A stretch of 64,000 nt of DNA, from positions 87,219,391-87,283,390 of the forward strand of contig NC_066580.1 in assembly GCF_024323335.1 (NCBI RefSeq), given 5' to 3'. Shown piece after piece: positions 51,501 to 62,335 of the stretch. Both the position numbers and the translations under genes were made by a program. Within the stretch, counting starts at the first letter, position 1. The number at the start of each line of letters is the position of its first letter. The notes beneath the pieces are model-generated. The model made no database searches and had not been told where the DNA came from. It saw only the letters and a list, made by a program, of their open reading frames with translations. The stretch comes from Lathyrus oleraceus. Its lineage: Eukaryota > Streptophyta > Magnoliopsida > Fabales > Fabaceae.

Positions 51501-54500
51501 TATAGAGACAAGTAACCCCGGTATGATGCAGTGTGTAATAGGTATTGGTTTAGAAGAAAATTCCAGTCATAAGTGCGTGGCGATAACAAGGTTCATCTTA
51601 AGTGCATTTTATTTGAATTGAAAGAGTAATATTGGCTTATTGGAAGTCCGGTTGTTATTTATCTCCTTGAGAAGTATTTGGTTGGTTGGTTAGTCGCGGA
51701 GTATAAACATTCACACCGTGTTGGAGCTAAGGATGTCCTAAATGTCATAAGTGTACCGTTGTGGATGTACAAATTGAGGATGGAGTTACAAGTCCCCACA
51801 AGTCAGATTAGTAGTTTTGAAATTGGGATTTCTGAAGGTGTAGTGCATAGTGTGTCATCTGAGGAGATACCATGGAAGTCAGACGTGTGGGAAAACCAAC
51901 TTGGTAGACCATACTCAGTTTAAGTGAGTATGGGAAGTACCACTATTATGATTATGAATAACTATAAGGAACAAATTTGGAAGAGATCTACTAAGTGGTG
52001 ATCTAGAAGAGATTAGCTAGGTATGTGGTATAGATATTGATAAGGTGTGAAGTGGTTGGTCATGGTATGAAATTGATTGATTCATTGGGATTCATAGCCT
52101 TAGATGTAGACTCCCTGAGAGTGGTAATGGATGTGTACGATGATACTCTACCCTACTGGAATGATTCATGAGTTTTACTTCCCAGGAGGGACGGGAATCA
52201 GTTATTCCTAAAGTTAAACATGTAACTCGGACTGTATGTTAGTAAGGGCATAAGCTAAGATTATGGAAGATGGGACAGGATGATTGAGATGAATGATTTT
52301 GGATACGAAGTGAAATATTGTCTCTAGATATGTGTGAAGTATTGTGTGTGACTCTACGAGATGTATGGACACTCATAGTTATGTTCTAGATTGCTTAAGT
52401 TCCTTAGAAGTGGTGTTTTGTTGATAATTTAAAGTTCCTTGACGGTGTTACTTTGTTATTGGCCGAGATTATGTGTCGGGAGAAATGTTGAATGAATCAA
52501 AACCCTATGAGAGGATTTGATATGGAATATAGTAACCAGGACCGGATATTGTCAAACTAATTTGGTTTAGCTACATCAAACCCATGATGAGTTTGGATGT
52601 GTTATGTTTTTATGGTTGTAACAATGTAAATCCTGGATACCTATCTTTTATGGGTGTAATGGATTCCTTGTCTTGAGATGGATGTAAAGTAACATACATT
52701 TTTGAGCAGTGAGTCTTGTATTCTAAGAAGTTGAGTTGATGATAGACAATGAATGATAAGCTAAGCTGGAGCATGTGGACTAAGTGTAAAATGTGGAATA
52801 TTTTATGTTGTAAGAGTTTATTGGGGGGGCAATGAGGATTATTCGTGGGAAGTTATAGAGACAAGTAACCCCGGTATGATGCAGTGTGTAATAGGTATTG
52901 GTTTAGAAGAAAATTCCAGTCATAAGTGCGTGGCGATAACAAGGTTCATCTTAAGTGCATTTTATTTGAATTGAAAGAGTAATATTGGCTTATTGGAAGT
53001 CCGGTTGTTATTTATCTCCTTGAGAAGTATTTGGTTGGTTGGTTAGTCGTGGAGTATAAACATTCACACCGTGTTGGAGCTAAGGATGTCCTAAATGTCA
53101 TAAGTGTACCGTTGTGGATGTACAAATTGAGGATGGAGTTACAAGTCCCCACAAGTCAGATTAGTAGTTTTGAAATTGGGATTTCTGAAGGTGTAGTGCA
53201 TAGTGTGTCATCTGAGGAGATACCATGGAAGTCAGACGTGTGGGAAAACCAACTTGGTAGACCATACTCAGTTTAAGTGAGTATGGGAAGTACCACTATT
53301 ATGATTATGAATAACTATAAGGAACAAATTTGGAAGAGATCTACTAAGTGGTGATCTAGAAGAGATTAGCTAGGTATGTGGTATAGATATTGATAAGGTG
53401 TGAAGTGGTTGGTCATGGTATGAAATTGATTGATTCATTGGGATTCATAGCCTTAGATGTAGACTCCCTGAGAGTGGTAATGGATGTGTACGATGATACT
53501 CTACCCTACTGGAATGATTCATGAGTTTTACTTCCCAGGAGGGACGGGAATCAGTTATTCCTAAAGTTAAACATGTAACTCGGACTGTATGTTAGTAAGG
53601 GCATAAGCTAAGATTATGGAAGATGGGACAGGATGATTGAGATGAATGATTTTGGATACGAAGTGAAATATTGTCTCTAGATATGTGTGAAGTATTGTGT
53701 GTGACTCTACGAGATGTATGGACACTCATAGTTATGTTCTAGATTGCTTAAGTTCCTTAGAAGTGGTGTTTTGTTGATAATTTAAAGTTCCTTGACGGTG
53801 TTACTTTGTTATTGGCCGAGATTATGTGTCGGGAGAAATGTTGAATGAATCAAAACCCTATGAGAGGATTTGATATGGAATATAGTAACCAGGACCGGAT
53901 ATTGTCAAACTAATTTGGTTTAGCTACATCAAACCCATGATGAGTTTGGATGTGTTATGTTTTTATGGTTGTAACAATGTAAATCCTGGATACCTATCTT
54001 TTATGGGTGTAATGGATTCCTTGTCTTGAGATGGATGTAAAGTAACATACATTTTTGAGCAGTGAGTCTTGTATTCTAAGAAGTTGAGTTGATGATAGAC
54101 AATGAATGATAAGCTAAGCTGGAGCATGTGGACTAAGTGTAAAATGTGGAATATTTTATGTTGTAAGAGTTTATTGGGGGGGCAATGAGGATTATTCGTG
54201 GGAAGTTATAGAGACAAGTAACCCCGGTATGATGCAGTGTGTAATAGGTATTGGTTTAGAAGAAAATTCCAGTCATAAGTGCGTGGCGATAACAAGGTTC
54301 ATCTTAAGTGCATTTTATTTGAATTGAAAGAGTAATATTGGCTTATTGGAAGTCCGGTTGTTATTTATCTCCTTGAGAAGTATTTGGTTGGTTGGTTAGT
54401 CGCGGAGTATAAACATTCACACCGTGTTGGAGCTAAGGATGTCCTAAATGTCATAAGTGTACCGTTGTGGATGTACAAATTGAGGATGGAGTTACAAGTC

Positions 54501-57500
54501 CCCACAAGTCAGATTAGTAGTTTTGAAATTGGGATTTCTGAAGGTGTAGTGCATAGTGTGTCATCTGAGGAGATACCATGGAAGTCAGACGTGTGGGAAA
54601 ACCAACTTGGTAGACCATACTCAGTTTAAGTGAGTATGGGAAGTACCACTATTATGATTATGAATAACTATAAGGAACAAATTTGGAAGAGATCTACTAA
54701 GTGGTGATCTAGAAGAGATTAGCTAGGTATGTGGTATAGATATTGATAAGGTGTGAAGTGGTTGGTCATGGTATGAAATTGATTGATTCATTGGGATTCA
54801 TAGCCTTAGATGTAGACTCCCTGAGAGTGGTAATGGATGTGTACGATGATACTCTACCCTACTGGAATGATTCATGAGTTTTACTTCCCAGGAGGGACGG
54901 GAATCAGTTATTCCTAAAGTTAAACATGTAACTCGGACTGTATGTTAGTAAGGGCATAAGCTAAGATTATGGAAGATGGGACAGGATGATTGAGATGAAT
55001 GATTTTGGATACGAAGTGAAATATTGTCTCTAGATATGTGTGAAGTATTGTGTGTGACTCTACGAGATGTATGGACACTCATAGTTATGTTCTAGATTGC
55101 TTAAGTTCCTTAGAAGTGGTGTTTTGTTGATAATTTAAAGTTCCTTGACGGTGTTACTTTGTTATTGGCCGAGATTATGTGTCGGGAGAAATGTTGAATG
55201 AATCAAAACCCTATGAGAGGATTTGATATGGAATATAGTAACCAGGACCGGATATTGTCAAACTAATTTGGTTTAGCTACATCAAACCCATGATGAGTTT
55301 GGATGTGTTATGTTTTTATGGTTGTAACAATGTAAATCCTGGATACCTATCTTTTATGGGTGTAATGGATTCCTTGTCTTGAGATGGATGTAAAGTAACA
55401 TACATTTTTGAGCAGTGAGTCTTGTATTCTAAGAAGTTGAGTTGATGATAGACAATGAATGATAAGCTAAGCTGGAGCATGTGGACTAAGTGTAAAATGT
55501 GGAATATTTTATGTTGTAAGAGTTTATTGGGGGGGCAATGAGGATTATTCGTGGGAAGTTATAGAGACAAGTAACCCCGGTATGATGCAGTGTGTAATAG
55601 GTATTGGTTTAGAAGAAAATTCCAGTCATAAGTGCGTGGCGATAACAAGGTTCATCTTAAGTGCATTTTATTTGAATTGAAAGAGTAATATTGGCTTATT
55701 GGAAGTCCGGTTGTTATTTATCTCCTTGAGAAGTATTTGGTTGGTTGGTTAGTCGCGGAGTATAAACATTCACACCGTGTTGGAGCTAAGGATGTCCTAA
55801 ATGTCATAAGTGTACCGTTGTGGATGTACAAATTGAGGATGGAGTTACAAGTCCCCACAAGTCAGATTAGTAGTTTTGAAATTGGGATTTCTGAAGGTGT
55901 AGTGCATAGTGTGTCATCTGAGGAGATACCATGGAAGTCAGACGTGTGGGAAAACCAACTTGGTAGACCATACTCAGTTTAAGTGAGTATGGGAAGTACC
56001 ACTATTATGATTATGAATAACTATAAGGAACAAATTTGGAAGAGATCTACTAAGTGGTGATCTAGAAGAGATTAGCTAGGTATGTGGTATAGATATTGAT
56101 AAGGTGTGAAGTGGTTGGTCATGGTATGAAATTGATTGATTCATTGGGATTCATAGCCTTAGATGTAGACTCCCTGAGAGTGGTAATGGATGTGTACGAT
56201 GATACTCTACCCTACTGGAATGATTCATGAGTTTTACTTCCCAGGAGGGACGGGAATCAGTTATTCCTAAAGTTAAACATGTAACTCGGACTGTATGTTA
56301 GTAAGGGCATAAGCTAAGATTATGGAAGATGGGACAGGATGATTGAGATGAATGATTTTGGATACGAAGTGAAATATTGTCTCTAGATATGTGTGAAGTA
56401 TTGTGTGTGACTCTACGAGATGTATGGACACTCATAGTTATGTTCTAGATTGCTTAAGTTCCTTAGAAGTGGTGTTTTGTTGATAATTTAAAGTTCCTTG
56501 ACGGTGTTACTTTGTTATTGGCCGAGATTATGTGTCGGGAGAAATGTTGAATGAATCAAAACCCTATGAGAGGATTTGATATGGAATATAGTAACCAGGA
56601 CCGGATATTGTCAAACTAATTTGGTTTAGCTACATCAAACCCATGATGAGTTTGGATGTGTTATGTTTTTATGGTTGTAACAATGTAAATCCTGGATACC
56701 TATCTTTTATGGGTGTAATGGATTCCTTGTCTTGAGATGGATGTAAAGTAACATACATTTTTGAGCAGTGAGTCTTGTATTCTAAGAAGTTGAGTTGATG
56801 ATAGACAATGAATGATAAGCTAAGCTGGAGCATGTGGACTAAGTGTAAAATGTGGAATATTTTATGTTGTAAGAGTTTATTGGGGGGGCAATGAGGATTA
56901 TTCGTGGGAAGTTATAGAGACAAGTAACCCCGGTATGATGCAGTGTGTAATAGGTATTGGTTTAGAAGAAAATTCCAGTCATAAGTGCGTGGCGATAACA
57001 AGGTTCATCTTAAGTGCATTTTATTTGAATTGAAAGAGTAATATTGGCTTATTGGAAGTCCGGTTGTTATTTATCTCCTTGAGAAGTATTTGGTTGGTTG
57101 GTTAGTCGCGGAGTATAAACATTCACACCGTGTTGGAGCTAAGGATGTCCTAAATGTCATAAGTGTACCGTTGTGGATGTACAAATTGAGGATGGAGTTA
57201 CAAGTCCCCACAAGTCAGATTAGTAGTTTTGAAATTGGGATTTCTGAAGGTGTTGTGCATAGTGTGTCATCTGAGGAGATACCATGGAAGTCAGACGTGT
57301 GGGAAAACCAACTTGGTAGACCATACTCAGTTTAAGTGAGTATGGGAAGTACCACTATTATGATTATGAATAACTATAAGGAACAAATTTGGAAGAGATC
57401 TACTAAGTGGTGATCTAGAAGAGATTAGCTAGGTATGTGGTATAGATATTGATAAGGTGTGAAGTGGTTGGTCATGGTATGAAATTGATTGATTCATTGG

Positions 57501-59418
57501 GATTCATAGCCTTAGATGTAGACTCCCTGAGAGTGGTAATGGATGTGTACGATGATACTCTACCCTACTGGAATGATTCATGAGTTTTACTTCCCAGGAG
57601 GGACGGGAATCAGTTATTCCTAAAGTTAAACATGTAACTCGGACTGTATGTTAGTAAGGGCATAAGCTAAGATTATGGAAGATGGGACAGGATGATTGAG
57701 ATGAATGATTTTGGATACGAAGTGAAATATTGTCTCTAGATATGTGTGAAGTATTGTGTGTGACTCTACGAGATGTATGGACACTCATAGTTATGTTCTA
57801 GATTGCTTAAGTTCCTTAGAAGTGGTGTTTTGTTGATAATTTAAAGTTCCTTGACGGTGTTACTTTGTTATTGGCCGAGATTATGTGTCGGGAGAAATGT
57901 TGAATGAATCAAAACCCTATGAGAGGATTTGATATGGAATATAGTAACCAGGACCGGATATTGTCAAACTAATTTGGTTTAGCTACATCAAACCCATGAT
58001 GAGTTTGGATGTGTTATGTTTTTATGGTTGTAACAATGTAAATCCTGGATACCTATCTTTTATGGGTGTAATGGATTCCTTGTCTTGAGATGGATGTAAA
58101 GTAACATACATTTTTGAGCAGCGAGTCTTGTATTCTAAGAAGTTGAGTTGATGATAGACAATGAATGATAAGCTAAGCTGGAGCATGTGGACTAAGTGTA
58201 AAATGTGGAATATTTTATGTTGTAAGAGTTTATTGGGGGGGCAATGAGGATTATTCGTGGGAAGTTATAGAGACAAGTAACCCCGGTATGATGCAGTGTG
58301 TAATAGGTATTGGTTTAGAAGAAAATTCCAGTCATAAGTGCGTGGCGATAACAAGGTTCATCTTAAGTGCATTTTATTTGAATTGAAAGAGTAATATTGG
58401 CTTATTGGAAGTCCGGTTGTTATTTATCTCCTTGAGAAGTATTTGGTTGGTTGGTTAGTCGCGGAGTATAAACATTCACACCGTGTTGGAGCTAAGGATG
58501 TCCTAAATGTCATAAGTGTACCGTTGTGGATGTACAAATTGAGGATGGAGTTACAAGTCCCCACAAGTCAGATTAGTAGTTTTGAAATTGGGATTTCTGA
58601 AGGTGTAGTGCATAGTGTGTCATCTGAGGAGATACCATGGAAGTCAGACGTGTGGGAAAACCAACTTGGTAGACCATACTCAGTTTAAGTGAGTATGGGA
58701 AGTACCACTATTATGATTATGAATAACTATAAGGAACAAATTTGGAAGAGATCTACTAAGTGGTGATCTAGAAGAGATTAGCTAGGTATGTGGTATAGAT
58801 ATTGATAAGGTGTGAAGTGGTTGGTCATGGTATGAAATTGATTGATTCATTGGGATTCATAGCCTTAGATGTAGACTCCCTGAGAGTGGTAATGGATGTG
58901 TACGATGATACTCTACCCTACTGGAATGATTCATGAGTTTTACTTCCCAGGAGGGACGGGAATCAGTTATTCCTAAAGTTAAACATGTAACTCGGACTGT
59001 ATGTTAGTAAGGGCATAAGCTAAGATTATGGAAGATGGGACAGGATGATTGAGATGAATGATTTTGGATACGAAGTGAAATATTGTCTCTAGATATGTGT
59101 GAAGTATTGTGTGTGACTCTACGAGATGTATGGACACTCATAGTTATGTTCTAGATTGCTTAAGTTCCTTAGAAGTGGTGTTTTGTTGATAATTTAAAGT
59201 TCCTTGACGGTGTTACTTTGTTATTGGCCGAGATTATGTGTCGGGAGAAATGTTGAATGAATCAAAACCCTATGAGAGGATTTGATATGGAATATAGTAA
59301 CCAGGACCGGATATTGTCAAACTAATTTGGTTTAGCTACATCAAACCCATGATGAGTTTGGATGTGTTATGTTTTTATGGTTGTAACAATGTAAATCCTG
59401 GATACCTATCTTTTAAAG
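48594..59418 (+). repeat. Tandem array of eight 1,353-bp units inside element 2
   Basis: Units start at gtgtaatggattccttg: 48594, 49947, 51301, 52654, 54007, 55360, 56713 and 58066. Seven units are 1,353 bp; the second is 1,354 because of one extra G in a G-run (near 50116). Internal junctions read atcttttatgg followed by gtgtaatgg, whereas the left edge reads attatggtcacaagtaagtgtaatgg, so ten bases (tcacaagtaa) were lost at the founding duplication. Copies differ by only a few substitutions. Element 1 has one copy, so the array arose within this lineage. Each unit has an 81-codon frame starting at TTG, not treated as a gene. It looks like a young satellite forming inside a retrotransposon. 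Confidence 0.95.
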
Positions 59419-60284
59419 AGTGTTGGTTTTATTCTACACTTTTGTGAGTCACCAAGGAAGTTATTCTACTAATAGAAGTTGGTAAGGTTCTAGTACCATT
59501 TTGGACAGTAGGCACTCTGAGGGTAAGTGTGTTTCTTTGAAGATTGTTAGCTAAACAGTAGTGCCTAGGAACCCCAAGTGTTCCACTGTTGGAGTCAGAG
59601 TAGCATAATTGAAGGTGATGGATGAAAGAGCTCAATCAAGTCTACGGGGACCATGGAGATAATAACTCGTAAGAATGGAGGTAAGGATGAGAGTGAGACA
59701 ATTTTGTGCTAATGGTGATATCTTATTGGAGTAGTACGAGAGAAGGGAAACGAATGGAGTAGAAGTTAGCAGCATGTAGCATTATGCCAGGTGAAGTTTA
59801 TGAGATTACCGGTAGATGGATTTCAAGTTTGACACATTTGTTGAAGGAATAATAAGGGAAGAGTAGTCAATATTGTGTGGTTAAGGAATCACTAAATTTT
59901 CTTATGAAGAATTAATGAGTATTGATTAACCAAGTGGAGATAAGATGTCGTAATTATGTTTGGTGTAACTTAGTGCAAGGAAGGGAAGTCGTGGTTTCCG
60001 GGAAGAAAGTGACCCACTGATGTTGAGCGGTATATAAGAGGAATTAAGTGGGGGCGAGTTTAAATGTTAATCCAATATCAGAATGAGATTGTGATGGAAA
60101 TCAAGAAATTTCGAGAGTGCATGAAGAAGGAAATTTGTCAGCAAAGATAATTTAGAAGAATAAGTATGTCCGAGACTTGAAATCGAAGAGAAGTCAAGTG
60201 TTGATCTAAGAAGTTGATGAAAGGTTTGTTGGTTTGTTGAGTGAAGGAAATTCGGGGGCGAATTTCAAATTAAGGGGGGGAGAA
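59419..60284 (+). other. Element 2 internal region right of the tandem array
   Basis: Collinear with 14743-15617 of element 1, beginning aagagtgttggttttattc and ending in the polypurine tract. No gene is recognised; a short minus-strand frame near 59429-59635 has no recognisable content. Confidence 0.8.
60272..60284 (+). other. Polypurine tract of element 2
   Basis: AAGGGGGGGAGAA just before TGTAATATCCC, as in element 1. In the duplicated copy near 60703 this site has become attatggggg and is probably dead. Confidence 0.92.
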
Positions 60285-60358
60285 TGTAATATCCCATATT
60301 CCCTTAAATGCTAAATTAGTTGTCAGTTGAGACCTATTGAATTCCTATGTATTATATA
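60285..60358 (+). repeat. 74-bp stub of the element 2 3' LTR
   Basis: It starts TGTAATATCCC and follows the LTR for 74 bases to gtattatata, then breaks into a second copy of the interior sequence. It shows that the 3' LTR was interrupted by a local duplication rather than being absent. Confidence 0.85.
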
Positions 60359-60710
60359 TAACCAAGTGGAGATAAGATGTCGTAATTATGTTTGGTGTAA
60401 CTTAGTGCAAGGAAGGGAAGTCGTGGTTTCCGGGAAGAAAGTGACCCACTAATGTTGAGCGGTATATAAGAGGAATTAAGTGGGGGCAAGTTTAAATGTT
60501 AATCCAATATCAGAATGAGATTGTGATGGAAATCAAGAAATTTCGAGAGTGCATGAAGAAGGAAATTTGTCAGCAAAGATAATTTAGAAGAATAAGTATG
60601 TCCGAGACTTGAAATCGAAGAGAAGTCAAGTGTTGATCTAAGAAGTTGATGAAAGGTTTGTTGGTTTGTTGAGTGAAGGAAATTCGGGGGCGAATTTCAA
60701 ATTATGGGGG
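60359..60710 (+). repeat. Duplicated 3' internal segment splitting the element 2 3' LTR
   Basis: The sequence from taaccaagtggagataag to gcgaatttcaaatta repeats 59937-60275 with an offset of 422 bp and only a few differences (for example ctaatgttg for ctgatgttg). The LTR sequence resumes after it at atgctcaattag. This is consistent with a tandem duplication of the interior-LTR junction, followed by a deletion that removed the second PPT and the first ~19 LTR bases. Confidence 0.85.
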
Positions 60711-62335
60711 ATGCTCAATTAGTTGTCAGTTGAGACCTATTGAATTCCTATGTATTATATCTTTGGTTAGTTGCAACAATTGAAGCTCCTATGTGCTCAA
60801 AATGTTAAAATTCACTTTCTGGGCAAATTCGTGCTTGTTTGTAGCAGAATATGTCACCAAGGGGATTCGAACCCAGGACCTCCTTGAAACTGTACATGCC
60901 TTACCACTAGGCTAGAGAGGTTGTTGTTGAATGCTTATGCAATGAATAAATATTAACCTAAATCTTGATTAAGATAGATTGATGAATTAATTGAGTATTA
61001 TACCTCCGTTTTGGACACGGCCGGATGCGTTAGAAAGATAACGTAAAAGGGCTATTATTATTGTTCCATGTTATAAAATATTATGTGATTTATAAATGCC
61101 ATGAATTTTATCATGATGAAAATTAAATGTTGTTGTTATGTGGAAAGTGAAGTAATACGATTAAAAACTTTACAAAGATGAGTGAGGAAACCTAGGAGAA
61201 TAACGTGATTAATAACTTAGAAATATGATCTAGGTTATGGAACATATGTGATATATGTATGAGAATACGGTATTCATTCGTACGACGCTTATGTGAGGTC
61301 GTGGACGAATTGTTGCCATGATTGAGAATGAGACGCATTGTATGGAACATGCCATGTTATTATTTGTGCATCATGGTGAATGAAGTCACCTATGATTATG
61401 GAACATGCCATGTTATTATTTGTGTATTATGGTGAATGAAGTCACCTGTGATTTATGAATTTGTTATGGTTCGTGGAACCAATGATTTGCGAAACCGATC
61501 ATGTATTCAGAATGTGTGTTTTTCTGTGGTGGTACACATCTCTTGTGGTATGCTTAGATGAGTAAGCATTGGGATGTGGGACCAATGATTCGAGCCTCAA
61601 ATGGGTTTGAGCCCCAACCATGGCGGACATGGGGGAAAGGTGGACACCTATGTGGGTTAGAGTCCCATACGGTGAAAGATACCCTAGGTGGGTTAGAGTC
61701 CCGTACGGGTGATGGTTCTTAAAAGTGGGTTTAAGTCCCATAGGGGAACCGGATATCCACCGCGAAAGTCGAATCATACGGACATGCGTGAACCAAGCCT
61801 TGGCCTAGACGTAGGTCCGGTTGGGGATCGATGTTGCGTGAATCTGAATAATGATCGTGGTTGAGTTATGAGAACTCAGATGCATGTTGCCATACAATTG
61901 CGAGATAGTTTCCCCATCGCTCAAGTCTTCTTTCCCTTGTTGACTTGAGTTGGATATGAGCTGAATATTGATTAAAAACCCTGTAGAGCCGAGTGGACCC
62001 ATAGGATAGGAGAACTCACTGAGATTATTATCTCATCCCATCATTGTTGTTATTTTTCAGGTATTCTTTACAGGTTGGATCTAAGAGAAAATGTTATGGA
62101 TGTTTCAAGGGTTGCTGTTCATTATGATCTTCCGCTGTGGAGTTGTGTGCAATGAAGATATTGTACCTAGTTCTTAGATTTTTATTGTTTAGGCATTATT
62201 GTATAACATGTTCCATTGATGTTTTAGTTTGGACATGTATATATATTGATGCCATTAGGCACTTATGTTGTGACAGTACCAAGATTTAACACTTGTATGA
62301 TATTATTCTAGATACATATTATACGGGTTGTTACA
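60711..62335 (+). repeat. Element 2 3' LTR, main part, with internal deletion
   Basis: It resumes at atgctcaattagttg, then after aatgtt jumps to aaaattcactttctgggc and the tRNA-like segment. It thus lacks the TATA-like stretch and GA tract and has little promoter sequence left. From 60848 on it aligns base for base with the 5' LTR (offset 15,430) to GGGTTGTTACA, with one substitution noticed (gttgttgttgaat for gttgttgtttaat). Satellite follows directly. Confidence 0.88.
60852..60920 (-). other. tRNA-like (SINE head-like) segment in the element 2 3' LTR
   Basis: Identical to 45422-45490: A box at 60914-60904 and B box GGTTCGAATCC at 60873-60863 on the minus strand. Upstream bases differ (ttgtagcagaat here, gtatagaat in the 5' LTR), which helps define the edge of the conserved segment. 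Confidence 0.65.

Larger units (their letters stand above)
45329..62335 (+). mobile_element. Element 2: rearranged LARD-like LTR retrotransposon with an amplified interior, ~17 kb
   Basis: Same family as element 1: PBS, PPT, LTR end GGGTTGTTACA and a collinear interior including the Cassandra solo LTR. It differs in four ways. The 5' LTR lacks its beginning. A 1,353-bp interior segment is present eight times in tandem. The 3' end has a duplicated interior piece between a 74-bp LTR stub and the rest of the LTR. No target duplication is found, and satellite resumes on the right at a different point (agaacactcatattt) from where it stopped on the left. The two LTRs align over about 1,488 bp with no net indel and one substitution seen. 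No coding capacity. Confidence 0.88.
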
